A stretch of 34,356 nucleotides of DNA, from contig JAZDOT010000022.1 of NCBI GenBank assembly GCA_043798355.1, positions 1-34,356 of the forward strand. Direction: 5' to 3'. Under the pieces are notes generated by a model. It was not told the DNA's origin and did not search any database. It saw nothing but the letters and a program-made list of their open reading frames with translations. A program made the translations under genes and the position numbers. Positions 1 through 7,433 of this stretch are shown here, piece after piece (the first letter of the stretch is position 1; each line of letters begins with the position of its first letter). The stretch is from JAZDOT01 sp043798355. Its GTDB lineage: Bacteria; Patescibacteriota; Gracilibacteria; Peribacterales; Peribacteraceae.

Positions 1-41
1 ATGCGAGTGCGGATAACTTCTTTGGAGAGGGGCTTGCTCAT
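1..41 (-). CDS. Possible 5' end of a minus-strand gene (partial)
   Basis: Read on the minus strand, an ATG at 41 opens a frame that stays open to the window edge and begins MSKPLSKEVIRTR. Only 13 codons are visible, so no family can be named. It would diverge from the SLH/Calx-beta gene. Two TGTACA half-sites at 41-46 and 54-59 lie at and just before its start and could be an operator, but this is speculative. The frame could simply be chance. Confidence 0.3.
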   Translation of the reverse strand, partial: MSKPLSKEVIRTR

Positions 42-272
42 GTACAACTCTTGTGTACACCTAAACACCTTCAGATTGCAAATCCAATCGCTTTCTCATG
101 CAAGATGAGCACGAACGATGTCAGGGGTAGTGAGCGGTTACTGGTTGCGGAAACGAAAGATTACAAATCCGTAGGTTCCTCATCGTTACGCGTACATCAC
201 GAGTCAGTCTTGTCTATTGCAAGGAAGAGGGCGAACGGACAATACTTTCCTGATTTCTTCCCCAATTTACGT

Positions 273-1688
273 ATGAGATCTTTCGCCCGTACATCTGCCA
301 TTCTCTTTGCAGGAGTCCTCATGGGAGGCACGGTCACCGCCGTTGCGAGCGTGACGCTCGGGTCGCGTCTCTTCATCGATGTTCCAGCAGGATCGTTCTA
401 CGACGCCGCGGTCGGCGAACTCTCCGAGCTCGGTATCATCAAAGGATACGGGGATGGAAGGTTCGGGCCGAATGACTACGTGACGCGCGGGCAGGTGGCT
501 GTGATGATGAAGCGCCTCAGGGACGAATTGAAGATCTCCGGCGTTGCATCGTCCTCTTCATCGAGTTCCCGTTCCTCCTCTTCGAGTTCAAGCTCTTCTT
601 CGGTATCCTCTGAGGCCGCTGCCAATGCTGCGGGGACCATCCGCTTCACGACGACGAACTACGCCGCGAAGAAGACGGTCGGCACCGCATCCGTCACCGT
701 CATCCGCGCGGGCGGAACGACGGGGCCCGTGACGGTAGATTACGAGGTGACGGCGGGGACGGCGACGACGTCCAACTTCGAGCCGTCGACGGGGACGCTC
801 CACTTCATCGCTGGGCAGTCGAACGCGGCCATCCCCGTGCGCGTCTACAATACGGGGGAATCCATCGCCGGGAAGACGGTGAATCTCACACTGAAGAATC
901 CGGAGGGAGGGGCGGCGCTGGGCACTCCCGTGACGGCGGTGCTCACCATTTCGGATGACGGCACTGCCGGTACATCGGGGTCATCCTCTTCGACGGCGAC
1001 CAGTGCGAATGCCGGCGCGATCGCGTTCGGCGCGAAGGCGTACGAGATTGCCGAGAACGCGGGAACTCTCATTGTGACGCTCGTGCGCACAGGCGGAACG
1101 ACGGGGCAGGTGACGGTGAAGTACCAAATGGCCAACGGGACGGCGCAGGGGGGGACGCACTACACGATGGTCAGTGATGTGGTGACGTTCGCAGCGGGAG
1201 AGGCGACGAAGACCTTCGCAGTGGGGGTTGTCGATAATACGGACATCAATGGGAATAAGACGTTCACACTCTCTCTGAATACGCCCACCGGAGGCGCGGC
1301 GATCGGAGACCCCGCCAGCGCCGTTGTCACCATCGGTGACGATGAGATCGGCGCTCCCACTGCCGGCGCCTTGCAGTTCTCCAAGTCCACGTTTACAGCT
1401 CTGAAGGCCGACAAGAAAGCGACCGTCCTCGTGAACCGCGTCGGAGGAACCGTGGGGACGGTAACCGTCAATTTCGCGACCGTGGATGACTCCGCCGTTG
1501 CCGGTCTCGACTACACCGCTGCGAGCGGGACCATCACATTCCTGCCGGGGGAGTCCCAGAAGATGTTCACGGTTGTTGTCTCGGAGACCTCCACCAAGAC
1601 GGATGCCCGCTTCGCAGTGAATCTCGCCAGTCCTACGGGCTCTGCGACGCTGGGGACGCCGTCTTCTTCCATGGTGGTGATTCAGTGA
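273..1688 (+). CDS. Secreted SLH-domain protein with three Calx-beta repeats
   Basis: The 471-residue product starts at ATG 273, where a signal peptide begins (about residues 1-30: basic MRSFAR, then a hydrophobic run ending near TAVAS). A longer upstream frame exists but lacks secretory or domain character. One SLH domain follows (about 33-85, with the FIDVP and IIKGYGDGRFGPNDYVTRGQ signatures), which in other bacteria binds cell-wall polymer. A serine-run linker (about 92-113) leads to three tandem Calx-beta domains (about 118-222, 240-345, 365-471), each with a GTA-type loop and an FxxGxxxxxxxVxVxxD-like core. Calx-beta modules are calcium-binding, adhesion-type folds. Inference: a surface-anchored adhesin or structural protein; a single SLH copy is fewer than the usual three. 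Family assignment is firm, the role is not. Confidence 0.9.
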   Translation: MRSFARTSAILFAGVLMGGTVTAVASVTLGSRLFIDVPAGSFYDAAVGELSELGIIKGYGDGRFGPNDYVTRGQVAVMMKRLRDELKISGVASSSSSSSRSSSSSSSSSSVSSEAAANAAGTIRFTTTNYAAKKTVGTASVTVIRAGGTTGPVTVDYEVTAGTATTSNFEPSTGTLHFIAGQSNAAIPVRVYNTGESIAGKTVNLTLKNPEGGAALGTPVTAVLTISDDGTAGTSGSSSSTATSANAGAIAFGAKAYEIAENAGTLIVTLVRTGGTTGQVTVKYQMANGTAQGGTHYTMVSDVVTFAAGEATKTFAVGVVDNTDINGNKTFTLSLNTPTGGAAIGDPASAVVTIGDDEIGAPTAGALQFSKSTFTALKADKKATVLVNRVGGTVGTVTVNFATVDDSAVAGLDYTAASGTITFLPGESQKMFTVVVSETSTKTDARFAVNLASPTGSATLGTPSSSMVVIQ

Positions 1689-1900
1689 AGCGCGAAATGG
1701 CCACCTACGGTGTCCCTCTCGCGAGCTCACCCTTCCCTCATCGGATGCGCTCCAGGCAAGCAGAGCTTGCCTTCGCGCGATTGTTTCATTGCAGCAGCGC
1801 AGGGCACGGCTCTGTGTGCCGTTTAACAGGTGTCTGCACATCTCTCGGTTCCAGCCCAAGCGCCTGTCCGGAGAGAGGGAAGGGGGTTAAGGCTGCGTGT
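1689..1900. other. Non-coding stretch with hairpin and degraded GC-rich inverted repeat
   Basis: No convincing gene. A perfect hairpin AGGCAAGC-AGA-GCTTGCCT lies at 1754-1772, without a following T-run. CTCACCCTTCCCTC (1729-1742) and GAGAGAGGGAAGGGGG (1871-1886) form an imperfect inverted pair that resembles the GC-rich repeat ends seen at 3351 and 8787. Confidence 0.5.
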
Positions 1901-1929
1901 CTGACTTCTCCTCCTGTCGCGCGTATAAT
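1901..1929 (+). promoter_or_regulatory. Promoter of tRNA-Leu(UAA)
   Basis: A consensus -10 TATAAT at 1924-1929 is preceded after exactly 17 nt by CTGACT (4/6 match to TTGACA) at 1901-1906. The mature tRNA starts 9 nt after the -10, so the primary transcript would carry only a 2-4 nt 5' leader. Confidence 0.75.
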
Positions 1930-1938
1930 GATGCCACT

Positions 1939-2027
1939 GCCGCTGTGGTGAAATGGTAGACACGAGGGACTTAAAATCCCTTGCTCTCAAAAGGAGCATG
2001 CTGGTTCAATTCCAGCCAGCGGCACCA
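1939..2027 (+). tRNA. tRNA-Leu, anticodon UAA
   Basis: The cloverleaf folds with acceptor GCCGCTG/CAGCGGC, discriminator A and an encoded CCA at 2025-2027. The anticodon stem AGGGA/TCCCT encloses loop CTTAAAA, giving UAA. The long variable arm TGCTC...GAGCA is the class II shape expected for leucine. The 3' CCA overlaps the left end of an inverted repeat element. Confidence 0.95.
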
Positions 2028-2127
2028 CGTAAAAACGCTCGCAGTGCGCTGCTCGCGTTCACGTGGCGCTGCCACAATATTTGAGACAAGAATCACTTAT
2101 AGAGCGCACGAGAAGCGTTTTTACGTG
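2026..2127. repeat. Palindromic element abutting the tRNA-Leu(UAA) 3' end
   Basis: Perfect 14-bp inverted ends, CACGTAAAAACGCT (2026-2039) and AGCGTTTTTACGTG (2114-2127), bound a 102-bp segment that begins inside the tRNA CCA. Just outside the right end is a GCGAGCAGAGCGAGC motif, similar to one outside the element after tRNA-Leu(CAG). It may act as tRNA terminator, MITE-like insertion or both. Confidence 0.7.
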
Positions 2128-2176
2128 TCGCGTGGCGAGCAGAGCGAGCTTTACGCGACTATTCCCAATACGAACC

Positions 2177-2185
2177 TGCTACAAT
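2177..2185 (+). promoter_or_regulatory. Extended -10 promoter of the GIY-YIG/Nudix gene
   Basis: TG-C-TACAAT matches an extended -10 (TGnTATAAT). It ends 8 nt before ATG 2194, so transcription would begin at or within a base or two of the start codon. No clear -35 is visible and there is no Shine-Dalgarno. Confidence 0.6.
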
Positions 2186-2193
2186 CCTTCGCT

Positions 2194-2841
2194 ATGTACC
2201 ACGTCTATCTTCTTGAAGGCGAAAGCGGGAAACGATACATCGGTTATACGACCGATCTAAATCGACGACTTGCTGAACACAACGACCATAAGAACGTATC
2301 CACAGCAAAAGAGCGGAAATGGAAGCTCATTTATAGCGAAACCTACGTGAACAAGATGGATGCACTTGGACGAGAGCAGTTTTTGAAAAGTGGTTCTGGA
2401 TGGAGATTTCTCAAAAAACAACTCAGGCACTACTTGGAACAGACAACCGATCAGCCTCCATCAATTGCAAGCAACCTCAACGTTCAGCTTGGTGTTGATA
2501 TTATTATTCGGAATCGCAAAGGAGAAATCCTGCTTATCAAACGCGCAGATGATGATTCATGGGGTATGCCAGGCGGTTGGGTCGAGATAAACGAAACTCC
2601 TGATAAAGCAGTACAACGTGAATTGCAGGAGGAAACTGGACTATCAGTCGACTCTTTTCGATTGGCAGATGTTTGCGTACGGGAATCAGGCACGGTGCAT
2701 ATGACGTATGTCGCATCGGAGTTCTCGGGAAAACCACGCGGTTCAGCAGAAGGCAGAGAAGTAAAATTTATGGATTTGTCTGCAGTCAGGCAGTGGCATG
2801 CTGATCATCAGGAAAGAGTGAGAAGATCGTTGGCTCTCTGA
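2194..2841 (+). CDS. GIY-YIG nuclease-like domain fused to a Nudix hydrolase
   Basis: The 215-residue product has two complete small domains. Residues 1-85 match the stand-alone GIY-YIG (YhbQ/UvrC-N-like) fold: YHVYLLE, RYIGYT, Arg24/Arg25 in DLNRRLAEHN, and the terminal REQFLKSGSGWRFLK helix. Residues 95-215 are a Nudix domain with an intact box, G128-x5-E134-x7-REL-x-EE-x-GL (128-150), which binds metal and hydrolyses nucleoside-diphosphate-linked substrates. The start at ATG 2194 is fixed by the GIY-YIG N-terminus and the extended -10 just upstream. The gene is visibly AT-richer than its neighbours and follows a tRNA, which suggests transfer. The joint role is unknown; a DNA-repair or nucleotide-sanitation function is a guess. 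Confidence 0.9.
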   Translation: MYHVYLLEGESGKRYIGYTTDLNRRLAEHNDHKNVSTAKERKWKLIYSETYVNKMDALGREQFLKSGSGWRFLKKQLRHYLEQTTDQPPSIASNLNVQLGVDIIIRNRKGEILLIKRADDDSWGMPGGWVEINETPDKAVQRELQEETGLSVDSFRLADVCVRESGTVHMTYVASEFSGKPRGSAEGREVKFMDLSAVRQWHADHQERVRRSLAL

Positions 2842-3327
2842 TCAGTAGATATCCGCAATCGTATCCGGCAGATGATCGATCCCTCCGAATTCCAAAACAA
2901 CATGAATGCGGATAGTTTTCTTCAGAGCCGGAGATACATGCGGCGATGACATCTCCCCTTCGCCCCCGATGCTCTCGCAAGTGTCTTCGATCAAAACGTC
3001 CGGCTTCACGCGTTCGATGACATCGGCGTACCGTTCACCTTTCGCGCGATAAAAGATTTGCCCTTTTGGAAACTTGTGATGCTCCAAAACTTTCGCATCT
3101 TCTTTTGCCACCTTCGCATCAGTATGAGAACTGAGATAGAGGATGTCTGCCCCCTGCTTCGCCCACTTTTGAAGTTTTGCGACTGCGTCATCGATTGGAA
3201 TGTAGGAGCGATATTCGACTACCGAAGAGTCGGACGACAGGACTTGTCGCACCCGCTCCTTGCGGGTTTTCCCGCGTCCCGTCCGATGCATGAGGACCGT
3301 GCCGTGCAGGAAAACGAGGATGCGCAT
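2842..3327 (-). CDS. HAD-like hypothetical protein
   Basis: 161 residues. The N-terminus MRILVFLHGTVLMHRTG resembles HAD motif I, but the usual DxDxT is LHGTV, so the nucleophilic Asp is absent. ILYLSSHT (near residue 65) looks like motif II, and DVLIEDTCESIGG could serve as the acidic motif IV. The reading therefore is a HAD-fold protein, possibly inactive or with a shifted site. ATG 3327 is preferred over the upstream in-frame ATG because TACAAT (3339-3334 on this strand) ends exactly 6 nt before it. Its stop abuts that of the convergent GIY-YIG/Nudix gene. Function unknown. Confidence 0.7.
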   Translation of the reverse strand: MRILVFLHGTVLMHRTGRGKTRKERVRQVLSSDSSVVEYRSYIPIDDAVAKLQKWAKQGADILYLSSHTDAKVAKEDAKVLEHHKFPKGQIFYRAKGERYADVIERVKPDVLIEDTCESIGGEGEMSSPHVSPALKKTIRIHVVLEFGGIDHLPDTIADIY

Positions 3328-3333
3328 GGGGGG

Positions 3334-3339
3334 ATTGTA
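3334..3339 (-). promoter_or_regulatory. -10 box placed for a leaderless start
   Basis: TACAAT on the minus strand, followed by six C residues and then the ATG at 3327. This is the usual -10 to transcription start distance. Confidence 0.55.
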
Positions 3340-3350
3340 GCTCAAAATTT

Positions 3351-3418
3351 GCCTCACCCCCGGCCCCTCTCCCGGTGGGGGAGTGGCGCAGGGTGGGAGA
3401 GGGGGAAGGGGGTGAGGC
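3351..3418. repeat. GC-rich inverted repeat (GCCTCACCCCC family)
   Basis: Perfect 11-bp ends GCCTCACCCCC (3351-3361) and GGGGGTGAGGC (3408-3418) enclose a further imperfect CCCCTCTCCC/GGGAGAGGGG stem. It lies between the 3' end of the sortase gene and the start of the HAD-like gene, where it could fold as a terminator-like hairpin. Related copies occur near 5829, 8787 and 17837. Confidence 0.75.
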
Positions 3419-3422
3419 AGTT

Positions 3423-4652
3423 TTATATCGGTAACGCTTGAGGTCTCGACGCCGGCACCACCCGCTCCGTCGGTTCCCCGGGGGCGAGTGCGATCCCCGT
3501 GACGAGATCCACTTCTTCCGCGCTCACGATGAGGCGGCGCAAGGCCGTGCCGATGGGGGTGCAGGTCATGAGCGTCGCCATGCGCTTTCCGGCCGGTTGG
3601 TCGAGGACTGTGACATCGGTGGGGCTGACTTCCTCCTGGCTGCGTACGATGTAGCGATGCTTGTCGCCGCCGTAGTAGACCCAGAATTCATCGTTCGGCT
3701 GGAGCTCATGCAGCCGCGCGAAGACGGTCTTGTACTTCCCGGGCGACCACGGGTAGTACGAACTGTGGCCGGTGACGAAGAAGTTCCCCGCCTGTCCCGG
3801 TTTCGCGGTGCCCGGGTAGTGGATGACGCCGTCCTGGAGTCCCTGCTGGATATCCTTCTCGACCTGTGCCCAGTCCTCCCGCATCAGCGCTTCGAACGGC
3901 GTCGTGACGAGGGGGACGGAGAGGTTGAGCTTCGGGATGATGACGCGGTTCTCGGGCGGTCCGATCTCGGGGAGGAAGCTCAAGAGGTCACCGGCTTCCC
4001 CCGCTCTGGCGAGCAGAGGGGTGCGTCCCAGTTTTGCTTTGAGCGTCTCTTCGACGCTCGCGGTCAGAGCCTGGGATTCGCGGGCGTGTTCGAGAGGGTT
4101 TAAGTGCGTCACGGTGATTTTCCAGAAGCTCTGGAAGTTCAATGTGGCGAAGAGAACGATGAAGATGCTCGCGAACGTCGTTCCGAAGCGGAGCGTATCG
4201 AAGAGAAAGAGCGTTGCGCGCCGGTACTGGCGCGGCTTTTTGTTCCTCGAAACGATCCACACTGGTTGGAGCAGAAATGCACGGGAGCGGTCGAGTGCGC
4301 GCGCGAGGTCATTGCGGAGCCGCGTGAGCGAGAATCCGGCGGACAGCGCGCTGAAACGGTACTGTGCTGAACACTCTCCAAAAAGATCTCCCAGCATGAC
4401 GGAGAGGGAGCGGCGCACGTGCCTGGTGACATCGGACGGGTCAGTGATGCCGTCGTCACCCGTTTTCCATTCTGATGCTTCTTCGTGGAAAGAACGTGTT
4501 TCCGGAATCAGCGTCCATGATACCTTTCCCGGTGTCTCTCCTGCGGGTATGTCCGTGTGTTCCTCATGGGCAACGGTGCCATCGCCTGTCGGAATGACGA
4601 TGTTCCCGTCCGGATCGTAGAAGGCCTGGTGGCTGCTCGACATGGACATCAT
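3423..4652 (-). CDS. Membrane-anchored sortase with a long N-terminal cytoplasmic region
   Basis: Sortases are surface transpeptidases that cleave a sorting motif and attach proteins to a surface acceptor. The C-terminal domain (about 235-390) has the catalytic His in VTGHSSYY (H296), Cys in LMTCTPIG (C364) and Arg (R372 or R373), in the TLMTC...LRRLIV arrangement of class D/E-type sortases. One membrane segment (about 147-175) precedes it. The first 145 residues are polar, would be cytoplasmic, and match nothing I recognise, an unusually long tail. ATG 4652 is followed by a second ATG at 4649; TGgTATAAT ends 6 nt before the latter, favouring it for a leaderless start. The SLH protein nearby is not an obvious substrate. 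Confidence 0.9.
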   Translation of the reverse strand: MMSMSSSHQAFYDPDGNIVIPTGDGTVAHEEHTDIPAGETPGKVSWTLIPETRSFHEEASEWKTGDDGITDPSDVTRHVRRSLSVMLGDLFGECSAQYRFSALSAGFSLTRLRNDLARALDRSRAFLLQPVWIVSRNKKPRQYRRATLFLFDTLRFGTTFASIFIVLFATLNFQSFWKITVTHLNPLEHARESQALTASVEETLKAKLGRTPLLARAGEAGDLLSFLPEIGPPENRVIIPKLNLSVPLVTTPFEALMREDWAQVEKDIQQGLQDGVIHYPGTAKPGQAGNFFVTGHSSYYPWSPGKYKTVFARLHELQPNDEFWVYYGGDKHRYIVRSQEEVSPTDVTVLDQPAGKRMATLMTCTPIGTALRRLIVSAEEVDLVTGIALAPGEPTERVVPASRPQALPI

Positions 4653-4655
4653 GTA

Positions 4656-4664
4656 ATTATACCA
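4656..4664 (-). promoter_or_regulatory. Extended -10 promoter of the sortase gene
   Basis: TG-G-TATAAT on the minus strand, a perfect -10 with TGn extension. It lies 3 nt before ATG 4652 and 6 nt before ATG 4649. Confidence 0.65.
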
Positions 4665-4735
4665 GAATTCTCCGGAAGAGTGCAGGAGAAATGGAGAGAA
4701 TGATAGCGCTCCCCATTTGTTCCGTCGAAGGTTTT

Positions 4736-5959
4736 TCAGGCTTCCTTCGCCATTCCTCCGCCCAGCACCTCCTTTCCGCGGTAGAGCATGACAGATTGCC
4801 CCGGTGCGACCGGTTCGATTGGTTTTTTTAAGGTGAAGACTGCTGATGTACCGTGTACGGCCACGGTTCCCCTATGGCGATTCCCCAGTGAGCGGATACG
4901 AGCTTCGACTGCCGGATGACTCTTGGGAGCTTTGCCGTTGATCCACGTGCAATCACGGAGAGGAATGGACGAGGTGAGTACGTCTCCGCGTGGAGCCACG
5001 ATGAGGGCGTTCCTCCTTTGATCTTTCCGCACAATGTAGAGGGGGATTTTCAGGCCGCCGATCAGAAGTCCCCGCCTCTGACCGACAGTGTAGAAGGGGA
5101 GCCCCTCGTGTCGGCCGAGCACCTTTCCCTCTCTGTCGAATATCATTCCCGGGGCGGTTTTGATGGAGCGGTGTAAAAAAGGTCCTGTGTCTTTTTCCGG
5201 GAAGAAGCAGAGGTTCTGGCTTTCGCGGTAGCTCGTGCGTTCGAGCGGGATCTTGAATTTCTTTGCAAGCGCATAGACCTCGGTCTTCAGAAGATCACCG
5301 AGCGGGAAGAGAATGTTCTTCATCTGCTCCTGACTCAGGCGGTAGAGGTAGTAGCTCTGATCTTTCGAGTGGTCTCTTGCTTCGAGGAGGATGTGCACGC
5401 GTTTTCCGCTTCTCTTTCTGACGGCGGTTCTCGCATAGTGGCCGGTGGCGACGGCATCACAGGAGTACTTTTTCGCGAGGAGCAGGAGATGACGGAATTT
5501 GAAATGTGGATTACACAGCACGCAGGGGTTCGGCGTGAGGCCGCGGCGATAGTCGTTCACGAACGGATCCACGACCGAGCGTTTGAATTCCTTTGAGAGA
5601 TCGATGATGTGAAGCGGGAGAGCGAGACTTCTGGCGACAGCTTTCACCCGATGGAGCGACTGCAGCGTGCAGCACTTCGACGGGAGAATTTTGGCGAGCG
5701 CGGGCGCAGACGGGTCCTGCCAGAGGCGAAGGTGCACGCCGACGACGTCGTGTCCCTGCGCTTTGAGCAGGCACGCAGCGACACTGGAGTCCACGCCGCC
5801 GGAGAGTGCTACGAGGATTTTTATTTTTCCTCCACCCCTAGCCCATCCTCCAATGGAGGAGGGGAACCGGCCTTGACAGGAGTGCGGGCTCCCCTTCCTC
5901 CTCGGGAGGAAGGGGGCGGGGGGATGGAGGAAAAGATGGTCGGCACGCAGTGTCTTCAT
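4736..5959 (-). CDS. mnmA: tRNA-specific 2-thiouridylase MnmA
   Basis: MnmA transfers sulfur to U34 of Lys, Glu and Gln tRNAs using ATP. Visible hallmarks are the PP-loop LVALSGGVDSS, the first catalytic Cys in NPCVLCNPHFKF, the second in ESQNLCFFPEKD, and GLPFYTVGQRRGL. From the PP-loop strand onward the protein is full length. The first 45 residues (MKTLRADH..., then a Pro/Arg/Gly-rich run) do not belong to the family; they are encoded by a GC-rich inverted repeat at 5829-5930. No ATG, GTG or TTG lies closer to the core. An ATA at 5824-5822, 4 nt after GGAGG, would give exactly MKILVALSGG, so the true start is open. It diverges from prfA. Confidence 0.95.
   Translation of the reverse strand: MKTLRADHLFLHPPAPFLPRRKGSPHSCQGRFPSSIGGWARGGGKIKILVALSGGVDSSVAACLLKAQGHDVVGVHLRLWQDPSAPALAKILPSKCCTLQSLHRVKAVARSLALPLHIIDLSKEFKRSVVDPFVNDYRRGLTPNPCVLCNPHFKFRHLLLLAKKYSCDAVATGHYARTAVRKRSGKRVHILLEARDHSKDQSYYLYRLSQEQMKNILFPLGDLLKTEVYALAKKFKIPLERTSYRESQNLCFFPEKDTGPFLHRSIKTAPGMIFDREGKVLGRHEGLPFYTVGQRRGLLIGGLKIPLYIVRKDQRRNALIVAPRGDVLTSSIPLRDCTWINGKAPKSHPAVEARIRSLGNRHRGTVAVHGTSAVFTLKKPIEPVAPGQSVMLYRGKEVLGGGMAKEA
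5829..5930. repeat. GC-rich inverted repeat inside the mnmA 5' region
   Basis: CCTCCACCCCTAGCCC (5829-5844) faces an imperfect complement ending in GGGGGGATGGAGG (5918-5930), with inner CCTCC/GGAGG stems. It resembles the repeats at 3351, 8787 and 17837, and appears to have pushed the mnmA core away from its promoter. Confidence 0.6.
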
Positions 5960-6008
5960 ACTTCGGCAATGGTAGCGCCATAAACGGCTCTCATGCTACC
6001 GTACCGCC
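5960..6008. promoter_or_regulatory. Divergent mnmA/prfA promoter with dyad symmetry
   Basis: Only 49 nt separate the two starts. GGTAGC (5971-5976) and GCTACC (5995-6000) are inverted copies. On each strand GCTACC leads into a -10-like hexamer: TACCGT at 5997-6002 (6 nt before prfA GTG 6009) and TACCAT at 5974-5969 (9 nt before mnmA ATG 5959). Both matches to TATAAT are weak. Confidence 0.45.
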
Positions 6009-7067
6009 GTGATTGCGAAGGTGCGCTCACTGGCTCGTGAGTACGAGGATCTGCAACAGAAGATGCAGGATTCCTCCGTCCTTGCGGACCCAAAGCAAAT
6101 CCGCGTCATCGGCAAGCGCCTGTCCGAGCTTCGTCCCATCGTGGATCTTCTCGCCGAATACGATGCGTGCGAGAGAATCGTCGCAGAGGTTTCGAAGGTG
6201 CAGCACGATTCAGAGCTTCTCGTTATGGCCGAAGAGGAAGCTACCTTGGCGAAGGCGAACATGACTCCGATTATGGAGAAGATGCAGAAACTCCTCGTGC
6301 CGAAGGATCCCAATGATGACCGCAGGGTGATGATCGAGGTCCGTGCGGGGACGGGAGGGGAGGAGGCGGCACTCTTCGCGTCCGAGTTGCTCCGGATGTA
6401 CCTGCGCTTCGCCGAAGAGCAGCGGTGGCCGACCGAGATCATCAGCAGGACGGATGCCGAAGCGGGGGGGATCAAAGAGGCCGTCATGCGCATCGATGCG
6501 CCTGTCTTCGGGATGTTCAAGTTCGAGTCCGGCGTGCACCGCGTGCAGCGCATTCCGGTGACGGAGAACAAGGGGCGCGTCCACACCTCCGCGGCGAGCG
6601 TGGCGGTGTTACCGGAAGCGGAAGAAGTGGATATCGAAATCCGTCCGCAAGATCTGAAGATCGATACGTTTCGGAGCGGGGGTGCCGGCGGGCAGAACGT
6701 GAACAAGGTGGAGTCCGCCATCCGCATCACGCACCTTCCCACGGGCACGGTCGTCGCGTGCCAGACGGAACGCAGTCAACTCCGGAACCGCGAATTGGCG
6801 ATGAACTTACTACGCAGTCGTCTGTATCAAGCCGAACAGGAGCGCATCGCGAAGGAACGGGGGCACCTTCGCTCCGGGCAGATCGGTTCGGGGGACAGGA
6901 GCGAGAAGATCCGCACCTACAATTTCCCGCAGGATCGCCTCACCGATCATCGGATCAACCGGAATTTCAGTAATCTTCCCGGGATCATGGATGGGCATCT
7001 CTTTTTGGTGATTGAGGCGCTCCGCGAGCAGGAAACTGCGGAGCGGCTGGCGGCATCGAAAAGGTGA
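6009..7067 (+). CDS. prfA: Peptide chain release factor 1
   Basis: RF1 reads UAA and UAG in the ribosomal A site and triggers peptide release. The 352-residue protein is full length. It has the GGQ loop in FRSGGAGGQNVNKVESA, and in the codon-reading domain VQRIPVTENKGRVHTSA, whose PVT tripeptide corresponds to the RF1-type PxT rather than the SPF of RF2. The N-terminal coiled-coil and the C-terminal DHRI segment are present. The start is GTG 6009, with a weak TACCGT 6 nt upstream and no Shine-Dalgarno. UGA stops elsewhere in the window imply that an RF2 exists too. No prmC/hemK methylase follows, unlike in many genomes; instead a small unknown gene starts 15 nt downstream. Confidence 0.97.
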   Translation: MIAKVRSLAREYEDLQQKMQDSSVLADPKQIRVIGKRLSELRPIVDLLAEYDACERIVAEVSKVQHDSELLVMAEEEATLAKANMTPIMEKMQKLLVPKDPNDDRRVMIEVRAGTGGEEAALFASELLRMYLRFAEEQRWPTEIISRTDAEAGGIKEAVMRIDAPVFGMFKFESGVHRVQRIPVTENKGRVHTSAASVAVLPEAEEVDIEIRPQDLKIDTFRSGGAGGQNVNKVESAIRITHLPTGTVVACQTERSQLRNRELAMNLLRSRLYQAEQERIAKERGHLRSGQIGSGDRSEKIRTYNFPQDRLTDHRINRNFSNLPGIMDGHLFLVIEALREQETAERLAASKR

Positions 7068-7082
7068 TAGGATGGGTTTCCC

Positions 7083-7433
7083 ATGGAGCGCACTTCCGGA
7101 CAGAGAAAGCCGAGCGAGTCGGAGATCCCCCTCCGTTCGGACGGGTTTACCAACAAGGTTGCCGCGTTCGTTTTCGATCACGGGAGGACTCTGGAGAGTG
7201 CACGCAGGGCCGTCTGTGAGGGGAGGGGAGTATCCCACAGTGGTTTCGAGGAATTCTGCACAATCGTGGAAACGTGCCCGTGGATCTTCGGGATTCAGCC
7301 GAGTGATGAGCGTCCGCATTGGCGGCACGTGGAACCGCCTGCCCCCCTCACGGACGAGTCTGTGCAGCGGCTTCGCAGAACAGTTCTGCACTCTCTGGAA
7401 CAGCTCCTTCAGACTGCTGCTTCGTTCTTATGA
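7083..7433 (+). CDS. Hypothetical protein, 116 aa
   Basis: I do not recognise a family. The product is hydrophilic with no membrane segment, has a His/Trp-containing middle (SDERPHWRHVEPP) and a C-terminal amphipathic helix (ESVQRLRRTVLHSLEQLLQTA). It begins 15 nt after prfA and is probably cotranscribed, although TAGGAT 9 nt before the ATG could be its own -10. Its TGA overlaps the purD stop by 6 nt in convergent orientation, a tight packing that supports its being real. Codon third positions are GC-rich like those of the neighbours. Confidence 0.55.
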   Translation: MERTSGQRKPSESEIPLRSDGFTNKVAAFVFDHGRTLESARRAVCEGRGVSHSGFEEFCTIVETCPWIFGIQPSDERPHWRHVEPPAPLTDESVQRLRRTVLHSLEQLLQTAASFL

